Assembly (NCBI RefSeq): GCF_051401765.1
Contig: NC_135071.1
Location: 10,828,961-10,892,960 of the forward strand
Direction of reading: 5' to 3'
DNA from: Calliopsis andreniformis
Lineage: Eukaryota > Arthropoda > Insecta > Hymenoptera > Andrenidae
Length of the DNA: 64,000 nt
Position numbers and translations under genes: made by a program
Notes under the pieces: model-generated
What the model was told of the DNA's origin: nothing
The model's database searches: none
What the model saw: only the letters and a program-made list of their open reading frames with translations
Part shown: one piece after another, positions 39,291 through 52,410 of the stretch
How the letters are laid out: each line of letters opens with the position of its first letter
Position numbering within the stretch: the first letter of the stretch is position 1

Positions 39291-42200
39291 TGTTTTCCCT
39301 TATGAAATGAAATGAGATATAATGAATCTCATAAACAGAGCAAACTCTTTGTTTAGCCTCTCTTTCCATAGACCACAATAGTTTGTAAACAAGATTTTTA
39401 ATTAGACCTTTTATTCTTGATGGAAAACTAACAGGCACAAAGTACGTTGATTTTTTGAACACGCGTTTACACGAAATGTTAGAGGGAGTTCCAATCGATA
39501 TTAGATATGCATATTTTTCTGCATACTTTGGTAACATTTTCTTTTATTTTGAATATTAAAAATGCATAAATTTTTATTTCAAGTGCCACCACCAAAGTGA
39601 CTAAACAATTATTTGGATTACCTTTTCATTGATCTTGAAATATATTTTCTACCTCTTTTTTCTTGAGCTACTTGTACGTTAACAGTTTATACAGACTTGA
39701 ACATACAAACTAATTATCTAACTCAGTAATGTAAAATCATTATCCTCATTTCTTAGAAAACCGATTCTTCTCTAAAATTGGATTTTTCAACCATTTCAAT
39801 CCGTATCCTCTAGACTCTAGATGTATGAAGAGCAATCATAATGAATTTTTTCTATACTAAATCTTAAGTAGCCATTAATGATCAGAATGAATAAAAATGT
39901 TCACTCATCTCGTTTCGTAGTACATTACTTCTATCTAAAAGATTTAAAAAGAGACTGTGTATTTAATTTATTTACAATTAGTAGTTGAGTACTTGGTCCA
40001 AATTTGATTAAAACTGCTAGAGTGGGTTCGAGACAAAACGGTTCACGAAGTTCCACAATTTTCCATGTGAATGGATCTCGTTCGTAGTCACCCTTAATGG
40101 ATATTTCGCAGGTTCTTGTGAAAATTATTTACTGAAATTGTTTGTCACGCGAAGCAGAAGTTATTTTTCAGCGGCATCACGTCAAGTGGAACGAATCTAA
40201 TTAAAACAACCATGGATCGGAACGTACGAACCTCTTTTTCTCGTCGAAAAAGACGGTTCTTCGTCGAGGTTGTAGACTCTGCCGGGGTTCAAAAGACAAA
40301 TTTCATCGACCATGCTGGCATTTGAGTTTCGAGTACGAAGTAAACAGAGAACTTCCCTCTCCTTCGCCGGGGAAGTTTCCGGAAAATCTTGGGGGGACGC
40401 GGTAAACCGTAAACGATGCGAAAGTAATTAGCTGGGTATTTACGAATTTAACGCCGTGCCTCTGATTCCGGAAGGGTGGGGGCAAGGAAACGGGAAGAAA
40501 GAGACATAGAAAGAGAGGAAAGGCAGCCGTGGGACGTCCTCCTTCGTGCCTGGGGCAGTATCGAGCGGCTGGCTGAGGAGTTAATTAAAGAAAGCGAAAT
40601 AAAAGGAAATATTTCGATAGAAGGTTTGCGCGGCGTTTCACAGCGTTACAAGCTTCGTTTCTTTCATAATATAAGACGCTCTATAAATTCATAATTATTT
40701 TGAACTTTCCAGTCTGTTAACACGAACTGGTTAATGATTTATGAGACGGTCCACTTTTGAAACTGATAAAAATTTTATACATAATTCACAGTAAATTTAG
40801 TAACGAATTTAATTCTGAACGAAGCATGAATCTGAAAGTTGGAGACAATTTCGACGTTGCTGTTTCGGGGGGTTTCTATTAATTTGAATATAGGTGAGGG
40901 ATGAATGACTAGAAATTTGATTGAAGATCAATTTTTCAGTTTTAGTATTATAATAATATTAATAACTGTTTATTGTTTCAACGGGAAAACCCTTTTGTAA
41001 CAAAAAGAAAAACAAAAAAAACATTAATATGCATAATTATATAGTAGGCAAAGAAAAACAATACAAGAATGAGTAAGTAATTATATTATGAAGTTTTATG
41101 TTCGACATATCTTAGTTTTTATTTACTTCGTATCTTGGAATTTTATTTATGAATATGGAATACTAATTTAATTCTACAAAAGTTTAGATATAAATTAAGT
41201 GTGTCCGATACAAAGTGAATATACAGTTTTATTATTTGTTTAAATAAAAGATAAAGAAAAAAATAATTTGATCGGTAACCAAGCATACAAGTAATAAGTA
41301 CTTAGAAAAAATCGTTTGCTTTGCAAAAGTAAACTTTAATTATCAGAGTATCACTTTTAAACAAATAAGGCATTCATTATTTTGAGAACCTTTGTTCAAA
41401 TAATTTTCTTTAAACATTGGTGAGATCTAAGGGACGATGTGGTCATTCGAATTCACAGTTAAATGGATAATTTTAGTCCTCTTTTATATTATATTACAAG
41501 GTCCAGTAATCAGAATTATTCAATGCTTCCTTCCTGTTTATTTCTCTTCACAGAGATTTCCCAGTAACGCAATAAAAGTATAAAATTGGAGATAAAATGG
41601 AAGGAACCCAGCGCGTTATTCCGTGCAATCATACATGCGAAAATATTATTTTTACATCGATGAATTTTCACCTCCGTTATATCGTTTACGCTTTCATTAA
41701 TTCGCTTTTAGCGACCAAAACTCTCTCGTCAATTTCCTCTTCGCTGTTCCTGGTATATGCGAGTAATCAAAGGGATGGTGGTAACAAAGGAGGGAACACG
41801 GTTCTGCGACGGCAGCAATTATGGTTTTATTTATTTCAGTGGATAGCTTTGAATTTTTCGGTAATATGCAATAACCTCGTTGCAATCTCTATATGACAGA
41901 TTAAACTTAAAAAGTTGTGTAATAGAACAGACGTAAATGTTTCTTTTTATTCTTCCGTTGTTCATTTAATTTGGTCTTGGATCTAGTATTCTGGCATGAA
42001 TTTTCGTTAATTATGGATTAGTTTACTTACACAGTGGCAGCTCATTTACGTAATACTTAATTGTATATTAATTTACCTGAGGGTGTCCTTCAACCGTGAC
42101 AAGCTTGAATTTTAGAACACTTTTAAATTAGCGTGTCATGATGTTTTAGTTTATATGCATAGTTATATAATAATAAACGGTTCAATATTGTATCGACGAC

Positions 42201-42798
42201 ACGGTTAAAAAAAACTGAAGATTGCAGAAGCCAAACATTTACGACTTCCGGTAATTCCAAAATTTTTACTCTTGTTTATCCACTAATACAATTTCTGTTC
42301 GAAACTGTCATCGTCATTCTGATAGTTTGCCAACATCTCGAATTCTACGGGAAATTTCAATTAACGACGTTAATCGAAATAGAACTGGGTCAGTTAAACC
42401 GAAAACCATTAAATAATTGAAATTTCTCCAGCGAACGTGAGCTACGTTATCTCTGTTAAAATGACGTGTTCGTTAGACTAAAGTTGAGTCTATTTCTGTT
42501 CATGGAGCACTGTAGATTCCTCGATTATTGACTATTTAATTGATTATTGAGACCAATTATTTTCTTATAAAAGCATTGTCGTAATTCTGTACCTAGAAGC
42601 CAGACTAACCCAAGTCCATTTTTTTCAAAACTAAATCTTTCACAGGATCTTGCTCCTTTTTCTTCATTTTATTAGAATATCAGGAATTTAGTTAAATTAC
42701 GGTATAAGGACAGGAAATTTAATAGTATAAATTAATTTAAATACTATGTCAAGAAATAGGTAATCTCATTTGTCTTTTGGCTCTATTGAAAAATAACA

Positions 42799-42986
42799 TA
42801 AAAGGACTTAGGTCATGTTGGACTTATATTCAAAGTCAGACATATTTTACGCGAATTTTGGACATTTTACAATAATTAATAATTCTAAATCCAAGCCTCA
42901 AACACAATTTCGTTATTCATGATTTTTGTTCTATTTTGACATGTAGGATCACTCTTTAAAGTTTCTATCTGTTATCGAACATCTTG
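42799..42986. mobile_element. Foldback element, copy 4 (single right arm)
   Basis: One arm only. It runs from the central AAAGTCAGACATATTTTACG through TTAATAATTCTAAATCC and AAGCCTCAAACACAATTTCG to the terminal TTATCGAACATCTTG, followed by TA at 42987-42988. It matches the right half of copy 1 over nearly its whole length. The left arm is missing or too diverged to see. Confidence 0.65.
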
Positions 42987-43089
42987 TATAGCATATAATA
43001 AAATATTTATCCACTCTTTATTTTCACAAAAGTAAAGTACAGATTCGATTATATGGCTTCAAAGATTACATACAAGCATAACTTGCAAA

Positions 43090-43680
43090 TCACGTGACGT
43101 AATGGAGAGGTAATGCAGCAACGTCAGCGTTATAACGTTCCTTGACGTTGCAAGACAATCTTCCTGCTCTGTTTCACCACGGTTAATATGCGCAGAAGGT
43201 ATTTATATTTAACCGTAATTCAGGTGGATAAGCGAAGCGTCTGTCTCCCTCTCCCTCTCGTGGTCGCGCATTCGCGAGCAATCAAGCGCGGCGGGCTTCA
43301 GGTCGAAAATGCAAAGCTCGATCAACGAATCCGCGTTCACCGATTGGCCCGCGCGTCTGCAATCACCGACTGATTAAAATGCGATCGCGGCTGCCTCCGA
43401 TTAGCATAAACAAATTCTTTCTCCGCCGTCCTCTCTCTCCCTGTCTCTCTCCTGCTCCTCGTTTTTTTTTTTCGTCGTTTCCTCTCCACTTGCATCGCGA
43501 CGCTGCCGAACGCGCTGCGTGTTTGCACGCTGGCGCCCTTCGCCCGTCCCCATGGTGTAATCGTCGGTCGGTTGTTTGCCAGCGAGAAACAACCGGCGAC
43601 AATTAGCTGGCCGATGAAATTAATTTATTAAAACGACCTGCTATTCCCGTCACGTTTTCCCGCGTTTGTTCGACCCCCTT
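43090..43680. promoter_or_regulatory. CpG-rich island with clustered binding-site-like motifs; candidate enhancer or alternative promoter
   Basis: This is the sharpest base-composition shift in the window: dense CpG and G+C within AT-rich flanks. Visible motifs are CACGTGAC plus TGACGTAAT (E-box and CRE/ATF-like) at about 43092-43104, an inverted CCAAT (ATTGG) near 43344, ATTAGCATAAACAAA (octamer/POU-like and forkhead-like) near 43402, a CT-rich run at about 43420-43455 and AATTAATTTATTAAAA near 43619. Short overlapping open frames on both strands look like composition artefacts. Collagen XV/XVIII genes are known to use alternative promoters, so an internal promoter is possible, but this is inference. 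Confidence 0.3.
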
Positions 43681-44463
43681 CCACCTCTGCTGTACCCTTT
43701 GTCCAACCCCTTTTTCGTCCCGTCGCTTTTGCTCCCGATGTTTTTTCCGCGTCGCGAGATTGAATTTGAAGAGACCCGCGATGTGTTTCGCGCAGCGATT
43801 CGATCACCGTCGCGAAGAATCGTTCATTTCCGGATGGTTCATTTTCCGCGGAAATGGCGGCGTTGTTTGGTGTTTAGTTAGCCTCCAATTCATTTCTAAT
43901 TCGGATGACGTGCTGTGTCGCCGTTTTCACGCATCGACTTTAGGTTATTGCGATCCATCAGTAATGTCTTTGTTGTGGGTATTGCAGTGTGGTGTGGTAG
44001 GAATATTTCTCTTACTGTATTGACGTCTGATAACTGATTTTCAAAGAAAATTGTGGCTTTTACTTATGTGTACTGTGGAAGTTAGTTGAATACATGCAAT
44101 CTGGGGTAAAGAGGCTTCAGAGAGAGGGTTAAGTTTTTGTACTTTTTTAAATATATTATTGTCCCGTGGGTAGCCTTAAAATTGGAGCTGAGCATTTGGG
44201 TATTCTTCAGTGATGGAAGGCCCTGAAGCATGTACGATACTAGGCTTCACTTTAACCCTATTGTTCGGCGAGGGTTAAATGGAACTCTATTGCAAACATC
44301 ATTATATAATCAAATTTTATGACTGTGTTAGAAATGGAAGAAAAAACATACTTCATCGTCGTGGTTCAGAATAATTTAATTACCCACTGTAGAATAATTG
44401 CCTTTTCCTATGCAGATCGCCGAAGGATGTGTTGATCCATAGGTACCGATTTCGCGTTCGGTT

Positions 44464-44560
44464 ACTTGTCTCTGCAACTAGTAACAGAGGTAATTTCTTC
44501 ATCAGACACAAGGTGATTAGTTGTTTCTGCCATCAGAAACAGAGGTAACATCCTCACTAG
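44464..44560. repeat. Diverged tandem duplication, about 42 bp, period about 55 bp
   Basis: ACTTGTCTCTGCAACTAG followed by TAACAGAGGTAATTTCTTC (44464-44505) recurs as AGTTGTTTCTGCCATCAG followed by AAACAGAGGTAACATCCTC (44519-44560). About four fifths of positions agree. No frame is conserved across the copies. Confidence 0.75.
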
Positions 44561-46902
44561 AGATGAGAAGCATTCTAGAACAAAGAAAGTTAAGAAAATG
44601 ATGAGTTAGCAGTTTCACAGGTGTTTTACAAAGCACTAAATTCTAATCTCTTATATATATTCTTAATAATATACCCTTTATAGACAAACTTTCGAATTAG
44701 ATGACTTTATGATCTTCTGTCTTTTGCCTTCTCAATGAAATCCCTCGATGGTTGCGATCTTTAATTCGATGGAGGAAGGGGAACTGACCAGTGGAAGCTG
44801 GTCAAATTAACACTGTCTGTACTCTAAGGGTTAATAACTTCACAGCGTAACTTTTCCAAATCTTCTTTTATTTCTACAGTTGCTTATACGTCTGATCACT
44901 GGGCGGACATATGATCAACTATGTTTAGTGACATAGTATATCCTAATTATGTAGTATATTCTACTGTATATCCTAATTAGGAACACTGGATGATGTTGTT
45001 GTCTTCTTTCCACATTCAGCAATTTCATATTGCTCTACAACCTCCATCCATCTCCATCACTCGGACCATATCCACAGGTAGAAGCGTTCTTACACTCCCG
45101 AATTGCGGAATAAAAATTTAATTCGACGATCCGCTGCAAAAACGTTGCCAATCACAAGAGAGAGAGAGGCTTTCTGCACGATGTAAACGTCAAACTGGAC
45201 TGTGTCGTAGGTAATTGATCAAGGGTGAAACGAAACAGCAGCTTCAAAAGCCAATTTAGTTCTATGAATAGCTGGCGGTTTATGTAGGACACGGGACAAA
45301 CATTTCATCGCTGGCTGAAACTCGAAATGTCAATGAAAGCCAGCTGCGGATGAATTGGACCATTAGGCCCGATAAAAATAAAGGCGAACAGCGCAAGGGG
45401 ATAGGATTTATGCCGTTCTAACGTCAAAGTAATTAACAAATATCGCATAATGAGGCAGGGGGATGCACCGCCAGTCTTTAAAGTGCTCTTCCCTCGTTTC
45501 CCCTCGTTGTGCTCCTTGTCAATATTCATTCGGTATAATTACTCCTCCAGAGCAATTAAGAATATTGCGATCTATATTTTTCGTGCTTTGCAGATAACAA
45601 GTTTCTAGTCATCTTCCCGATGATAGCGTTTTAGAAGATCCTTTTGCGTATTACTGGCTGGCTTTATTATAGGAACGAGCACAAATAAGTGGATTAGTAA
45701 AAATAAATTTGAGAAAATTATTTTTAGAGTAGAAAATACGCTTAAAATCTTTAAATAATTGAATTGTTATTTAAACCTTAGTTATTGTTAACTGTCGATG
45801 TCAGATTAATTAGCTGACATGACATTTCTATAAAAGTACTGGAGGAGGCTGTCACAGAATCAGATGAATAAATATTTGTCAATTGCTTAAGAGGCGACTA
45901 GTTAAAAATTCATGTAAAATAAAAATAGATGTTTTAGATTAGTTATTTTGGATATTCAGTTGTAATATAAATCTCTTATGCTTCAATTTTATTATTTCGA
46001 GAAAAATTTAATAAAATATGACAAGATTTAAAATTACTATATTTAATTGTAGCCGTGATGTACAGTGATACGAATGGCATAAACTTAAAAGTTCTTGCGT
46101 GGAAAACGAAAACGAAACATTTCACCGAAAATAAATTAACGTGAGAAACTTACCCTAGATAATTTAAATACAAGTAACAATATTTTTTAGTTGAAAAATT
46201 GAAATTCCATAATATTATTTCGGTAAATAGTTTCCGAAAATTATCCAATTAATTCTTTTTAAACAGAGTTTGACCAGAGTTCCAAAAGAGAGTTATACCT
46301 TTTAAAAAACATACAAATAAGTTTGACATACCAACTACATAAAACTAATTTTGCTGTTTGGCAGTTTGAACGGATAATATTCAATAACAATTTATTGATT
46401 ATATCAACATTTCGAATTTAATTCTTTGTATATTTATACTCATTTTTCGAGTGTATGATTCTACCATGTTTTATCCTATCATAATTTCTGCTAAAACGGA
46501 GGAAACTGCACAGTTAGTTTCGTAGGTATGTGTTGCGATATTGGATTTATTAATACACACATCGCAATTTTTTTCGATCTGATGTTGAATCGACAAACAA
46601 ATTTCGCGAAACAAATTTCCGTGCCTCGTTGCAAACGTCGAAATGACAACCTTTTCGAGAACGCGTACACGTTGCTTTTATTTACTGACATCGTTGACTG
46701 TGTGTGAATATTGGAGAATAATGTTACTAATATTTACGTTAATGTTACAATATTTTGTTTGACCGCTACTTAGCATGTATTTGTTATTTTTAGTAGTTCC
46801 TATTAATAAAGATAATGTGCTGCAATAATTGCTTTGGAATAACCAATTTTTCGGATTCACAGTTACTTGAAAATTCAAGAAAATTAATAAATAAGGCTTA
46901 AA

Positions 46903-46972
46903 CTTAATACAGAATTAAAGTTGCTTCATACAGAAGCAATATAGAAGCTTAATACAGAATTAAAGTTGCTTC
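46903..46972. repeat. 25-bp direct repeat, period 45 bp
   Basis: An identical 25-bp segment starting CTTAATACAGAATTAAAG and ending TTGCTTC occurs at 46903-46927 and 46948-46972. The 20-bp spacer begins ATACAGAAGC, itself similar to the repeat. This looks like a recent local duplication. Confidence 0.95.
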
Positions 46973-46977
46973 GAAAT

Positions 46978-47062
46978 TTGAATATTGTAACATTTTTAAG
47001 CCCTTAGATTTCCAAACTTCTAAATTTTCAAATCTTCAAATTTTTTAAATATTCAAATTTGT
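46978..47062. repeat. Short degenerate AAATTT/TCAAA repeat tract
   Basis: TTTGAATATTG is followed by TCCAAACTTCTAAATTTTC, AAATCTTCAAATTTTT and AAATATTCAAATTTG. This is another decayed patch of the TTTGAATATT-type simple sequence, about 85 bp long, with both orientations mixed. Confidence 0.5.
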
Positions 47063-47967
47063 AATGTATTATAATGCATTTTCGTTCCAAGTCGGTTATT
47101 GCATTTACTATTTATTAAAATTGAATGCATTTTGTCTTAGAATTGGAATTCGCCGACTGATACACGTTCGAATTGCAAATAGCATAATAACACAACACTA
47201 TAATATTCGATATAGAAAAACATGCACGAATTCAAATAAGATGTTTATCACGAATTCCGATAAGATTCTGTTCTCTAAACGTTAAGGTAAAAAAGATGTA
47301 AGGGAAGCATTAAAGCGTAAAAAAATTTCAGAGATAGTATCGTTTGGTCGCCTGTGAACGTTCCAGCGGTATTCTTCTTAGATACGATCCTGGATTGCGG
47401 GAAGTCAGGCCAGAAAATGGTAGAAAGACGCCTTAGCGCGGAAGGAGCTGCACGTTTCCTTAATAACTTGCCGCGTCGCGGCATCGCGTTTCGTTTATGT
47501 GCTCAAACAGTTATTGTCCAATAAACCATGCCGGATATCGGGGGGATCGCTAGAGGTGACCCGTCTACGAGAAACTGTGGCAAAAGAAGACTTGAGAGGA
47601 AAGAACTCGCAAATAAATAAAAAAACAAGCTCCAATGATTAAGTCAAGAGCTTTGAGCGAGATCGTTTTAGAAGAATTATTATACGTTCCTCTGGCAATG
47701 ATAACTGAGGTACAAGGTTTCGGTATACTGACTTGAGATTAAAGCGTTTTCCTTCATTTCGTAACATACTGCATAATAGATGATAAAATGAATAGAATGT
47801 AATAGTCTTGATAATACTTGGATTAATTGAATTTCGAATACCTTACAGTCATAAGGAATTATCAAATTATTTTGTTATGTTATGACATAGTACCTTAGTC
47901 ATGTATTTCAAAATTTTGATCTATGTCAGTGGAATAAAATATGAAATCTACCAATATTTTTTTAATC

Positions 47968-48268
47968 GAATCCAAGTTAATGGTTTTGGCGCAAAGTTTC
48001 GGTCTTTTTCTTTAAATCCATCAAAGCATTGTTGTATTAATTTTTATAATTTTTCAGACCTCTCTCAATATGTGCTACACACCTTCCAAACACCTTTCCC
48101 TGCTTTTCAAGCAAACGCATAATTTTTAGGTCACAGTTTGTTTCCTTGAGAAAGGTCTAAGTTGAGACCGAAACGTCAGAAAATTGATAAAAATGAATGC
48201 AACAGTACTTTAATGTGTTTAAAAAATAGGTTCGAAATTTTGCGCTGAAATCATTAACTTGGATTAAT
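47968..48268. mobile_element. Inverted-repeat element with hammerhead-like tail motif (Penelope-like candidate)
   Basis: The left arm (about 47968-48073) contains AATCCAAGTTAATGGTTT and GGCGCAAAGTTTCGG. The right arm (about 48143-48268) is its inverse, containing AAATTTTGCGCTGAAATC and ATTAACTTGGATT, and continuing through AAAAATGAATGCAACAGT. At the inner edge of the right arm is GGTCTAAGTTGAGACC followed by GAAACGTC: a 5-bp stem with a 6-nt loop and then the GAAA box of hammerhead ribozymes. The left arm has lost about 21 bp at this point. The CUGANGA box expected upstream reads TTGAGAA, so an active ribozyme is unlikely. Such motifs sit in the terminal repeats of Penelope-like elements, but no coding part is present and the class is inferred. 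Confidence 0.5.
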
Positions 48269-51200
48269 TATAATTTTGCGGTCGATATACCTGTATTATT
48301 ATATTTTTTAAAGTTAATTCTGCTCATAGTTACTTCCTAAACTTTCCACAGAGTAGTTTAATTAATCTCTTCAGTAGGTTCCGAAGTTTAACATCTTGAT
48401 AGTTTAGGAGTTGCTATGTTTAAAGGTTTATACAATTTTCTGAAATCCTTAACGTTGAGATTAATACTCGATGAAAAGCTAACGAATTAGAACTTGCTGA
48501 ATAGTTACATACGAATTTGTTATCTGAATATTATATGTTGAAATTGAAATAACAAATTGTTTTATAATAACGTGTACATATATTTATAGTCTATATCATT
48601 TTGCACCAAGACGTGTAACAAAACTTTAAGCATAAATCCATTTGACAAATATGCACCAGTTGCGAATTAAGTACTTAGGAAGTAGTTTTCGGTAATGCGT
48701 ATTTTAGGGTATCTAATGGAACGAGGATGACTTCAATCCTTACTCACTAGACAAGCAAGTCGGATTTCGGATGAATTTGAACTTCGAACTAGAAAGTTAG
48801 TACTGTAATGAATAATTAACTATGGGAATACGAACACAATGTAGCTTCATTATCTAGACGTACGTTTCATAGTAAAATCATAAATTACAGTGAATGCATA
48901 CTTTCACACAATGATGCATTTTATGGTAGAAGTTAAGTACTTACAGTTTCATAATGTATACAAAATTTGTCTCATTTATCGAAAGCAAGCATAGAAATAA
49001 AAATAATTTTCATATCTTCTATGATGCGTGCTTATACCGTTTCTTTATAGTATCTTTTGGTATTTTTATTTTCATTAAGCTTGTAAAGTTATTCGTGAAA
49101 AAATAGATTTGATTGGTATTCCTAATACATTAAGAGGTACTAGCATTACTTTTGAGTTTATTTTATATTAAATTAATGATCCTCAAAGTAGTGTGATCCT
49201 CAAATTGTTCCAAAGTAGTAAATGTACAGGTACGTAACTTAAACTATACCTAAAAACAAAACACACTGCATACAGCGAAAAACTTCAGGTCCATGGGAAC
49301 TGTTTGAGGCGCAAATAATTCTTAACCAATCAACAGTCATCATCATCTGGTCCAATCACACCCTTGAGGGTTGATTAAACAAGTTAGATCTAACTGAAAT
49401 AATGAAAATAAATGAATAAATCTGTGATTATAAGACCTATATCACATTTTCAGAAAATTCGAGTTAAGGCCTTAGTTGACATCTAGGACATAGAATTTAT
49501 ATCTTCAGAAAGAAGAAAGGACATCAAAAGAATTTTCTCACCAAAAACTAAGGGTTTAAGAAGACACAAGTTCATAAGATAGTATTAAAGCTAAAAGCTT
49601 TAAACGTCAATATCTCGAAAACAAAAACATGTGACCTAAGTCGTTTCCTTTTTCAACTGCAGAAATGGTATCAATACTCCCGAAGAGCTTATGTATTCAA
49701 GGAACAGTATTCCTCAGACCATAATTCCCCAGAAGCGTGCAAAGAACTGCGTTAATTCTTATCTGTTAGCACCTTCCCCGGCTGTTTCCATCGCCAAGGG
49801 GAAAATGTATCTCGTTCTTTGCAGATTCTCGGTTCAGTCCCAATAAATATAGACCTACACACGTACCGAGCGCACACCTATACAGATGTGGCAGTGCTGT
49901 AGCTGCCAATAGCGGATAAATAACCGATATAGTGGTGTAGGGGTGCCAGGGGCGGGACATTATGCGACCCTTTCATTGAGGGTGGCGACTGGGGGCGCGA
50001 AGATTTACAGAGGTTTAATTTTCCAAAAAGCTGGATTTGCGGTCGGAGCAACGGCCGTGTTTGCCGATTTATCGCTAGGGACGCAGTCATGGGGAATTCC
50101 GAAGGACCGATAAACGCGAGTACCTTCTTTTTTCTCACCCCTATCAGCCTCCTCCGCCGCTCTCCCGCTAGGAACGAAGATAAGGAACAACCGAAAGATA
50201 GCTCGCGACTCGAGTTTTAAGGGTCATTACTATCGCGGCATCGGTCACTACTATTCAAGGACACTTTTGTAGTCTGTGAGGGCTCTTAGAGAAAATTGCT
50301 TTTACGGTAGAACCGCGATTAACCAGAACCCAATTATTTGCAGACCCTTTTATTTAGGAGTAATTTAAGGTATTTTGAGGGATAATCATGAGACTGCAAT
50401 AGAATATTGATTCAGGCTTGACTAGTCGGCTCTAGGTCGATCGATTGAGCAGTCTACCGAAAGTGATCAAATTAATTATTAAGAGAGTATTTTAAGACCA
50501 ACATCTATGTTAAGTCGGTTAATCGAGGCACTACCATTATGGTTTTCTTTCCCCTTTTTCTTATACGATTTTTCGGTAATGTGACATTTTTTGCACTGTT
50601 TTTTATGTTTCAAAAATAAAGTGTGACCTAAAACGTTTATGAAACACAAGTTCATACAATACCAGCGTACCAGACCCGTGAAAATTTGTTCTGGAAACAG
50701 CTGTTCAATTATTTTTCTCAGAGACAGTTTCAGCGTGATTTTAAAATTATAAATGTTATTTTCGTGAGTAATTTATGTTGATAAATTGGAAACTCTTTGA
50801 GTGAGCTAAAATTCATCAGTAAATAAATGAATAATATGTCAGTTGAAGTTTTAATTGTAATAATAATAAGCATTGCGAAGGATTATCCTAAAACGGTTAG
50901 GAATATCCTAAAAAGATTGATTATCCTAAAAAGAAGCAACTTATAAGAATTTATCTTGATTTGACTATTTGACTTGTGTAAGTAATCCATTTGCTATAAT
51001 TAGCAAAAATGGCAGGATTGTCACAAGAATATATCTATTCCCTAAAGAAAAATCATCAACTTCAATGATTAAAAGAATACAGAAAATAGTTAATCCACAC
51101 ATATCGTACTTTCCATAGATTAGATTACAGAAGCACATCCATTTCATCCGTGTATGAAATATGATACTACTCTATCCATTAGTTCTTAAAATCATATTAC

Positions 51201-52027
51201 CTGGCTAGAATATAACATTCAAGGGAATTGGTACATCCAAAATTTGGAACTACCTACCACAAGATCTATTAATCTCATTATTTCAATAAAATTCTTCAGG
51301 AACATATTCTAAAGATCCAAGTGAAAAAAGGAGTCTCAAAATTTCATACTACATTACCCTCTGAAGATCGATCAACTTGATTCACCCGAAGAAAGGAAAT
51401 TTTTGTCCAATCTATGATACGATTATTTCGGCACGCGGGTAAATTCCGAAGGTGAATTAAAGCCCTAGAAGAAAGGTCGTTTATTCTGCCCCCTGGCGGC
51501 ATTATCCAAGTCGAGATTCGCAGTAACCGGGAACGAAACTCGGAATAAGGGTATCGACGGGGCGGAAGAATCGTTGGGAGCGGAATTAACCGGTAAGATA
51601 AACTTCCGACCCGTAAATTTTCACGGGGACGTTGCCGATCGAATTAGGGAACCGTCTTGGGCGTTCCTGCCGAATGCCCTCGAAACGCTGAACAAAACGG
51701 CCAATTAAATTTCGTTCTTGTCGCGCTGAATAAATTTACAATCGAGGTATAATCGTTTATTACACGTTGCATCTACTCTGAGATCTTTCAGCATTGCCAC
51801 GGTTTATTCAACGAATGGTGATGCTAGATGTATCGATGAGAGTTTTGTATAATATGGAACAAGTTCCAAGATCTCGCTTCTGGTGGATGAAACTAGTACC
51901 CAAGGGACAGTTGAAGTGATTCTTACACTTGAGTAACAATGTGACATTGACTGTGTTTATTCTGTATCTGTCTTGAGCAAATTACAGTTCTTAAATACAT
52001 TTGGAAGAAATGAACCTGTCGTTGAAC

Positions 52028-52410
52028 CAGGGCTTGAAACTGTTCCGAAAATAACTGTTTCAAGCTGTTATATAAATGTATTGACTGAAACAGTTAGGAA
52101 GAACTTTTATTCTCAATAACTGTTATGAAAGACTGAAATTTCGGACTATATGTGTTTCAGTTACGATTCTGCATCAGCTTTCACATCGGTTCTATATTGG
52201 TTCCAAAACAGTTATAGTAGCGATTTTCGTATCGATTTCATTACGATAAATGGAATTGTAACATATCAGGGGTTACGACTCAAGATGTAGATTAATCTAC
52301 ATGTACGTAAGTCTATTTTTCAGAAAATTTTTATAAAAAATAGATACATAAAAATTCTTCATAACTGTTTCAAGAACTGAAATCAATATTCTAACAGTTT
52401 TGAAGCTCTG
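52028..52410. mobile_element. hAT-type MITE with near-perfect 8-bp target duplication
   Basis: The 383-bp element starts CAGGGCTTGAAACTGTT and ends AACAGTTTTGAAGCTCTG, which is its inverse with small differences. Inverted similarity runs inward through AACTGTTTCAAG on the left against CTTGAAACAGTT in reverse on the right. The flanks CGTTGAAC (52020-52027) and CGCTGAAC (52411-52418) agree at 7 of 8 positions, an 8-bp target duplication as left by hAT transposases. No coding frame is present. Confidence 0.8.

Noticed and set aside
43337..43606. Overlapping 60-80 codon open frames on both strands of the CpG-rich island
   Set aside because: Arg/Ser/Pro-rich frames in all directions are expected from CpG-rich composition, and none has domain features.
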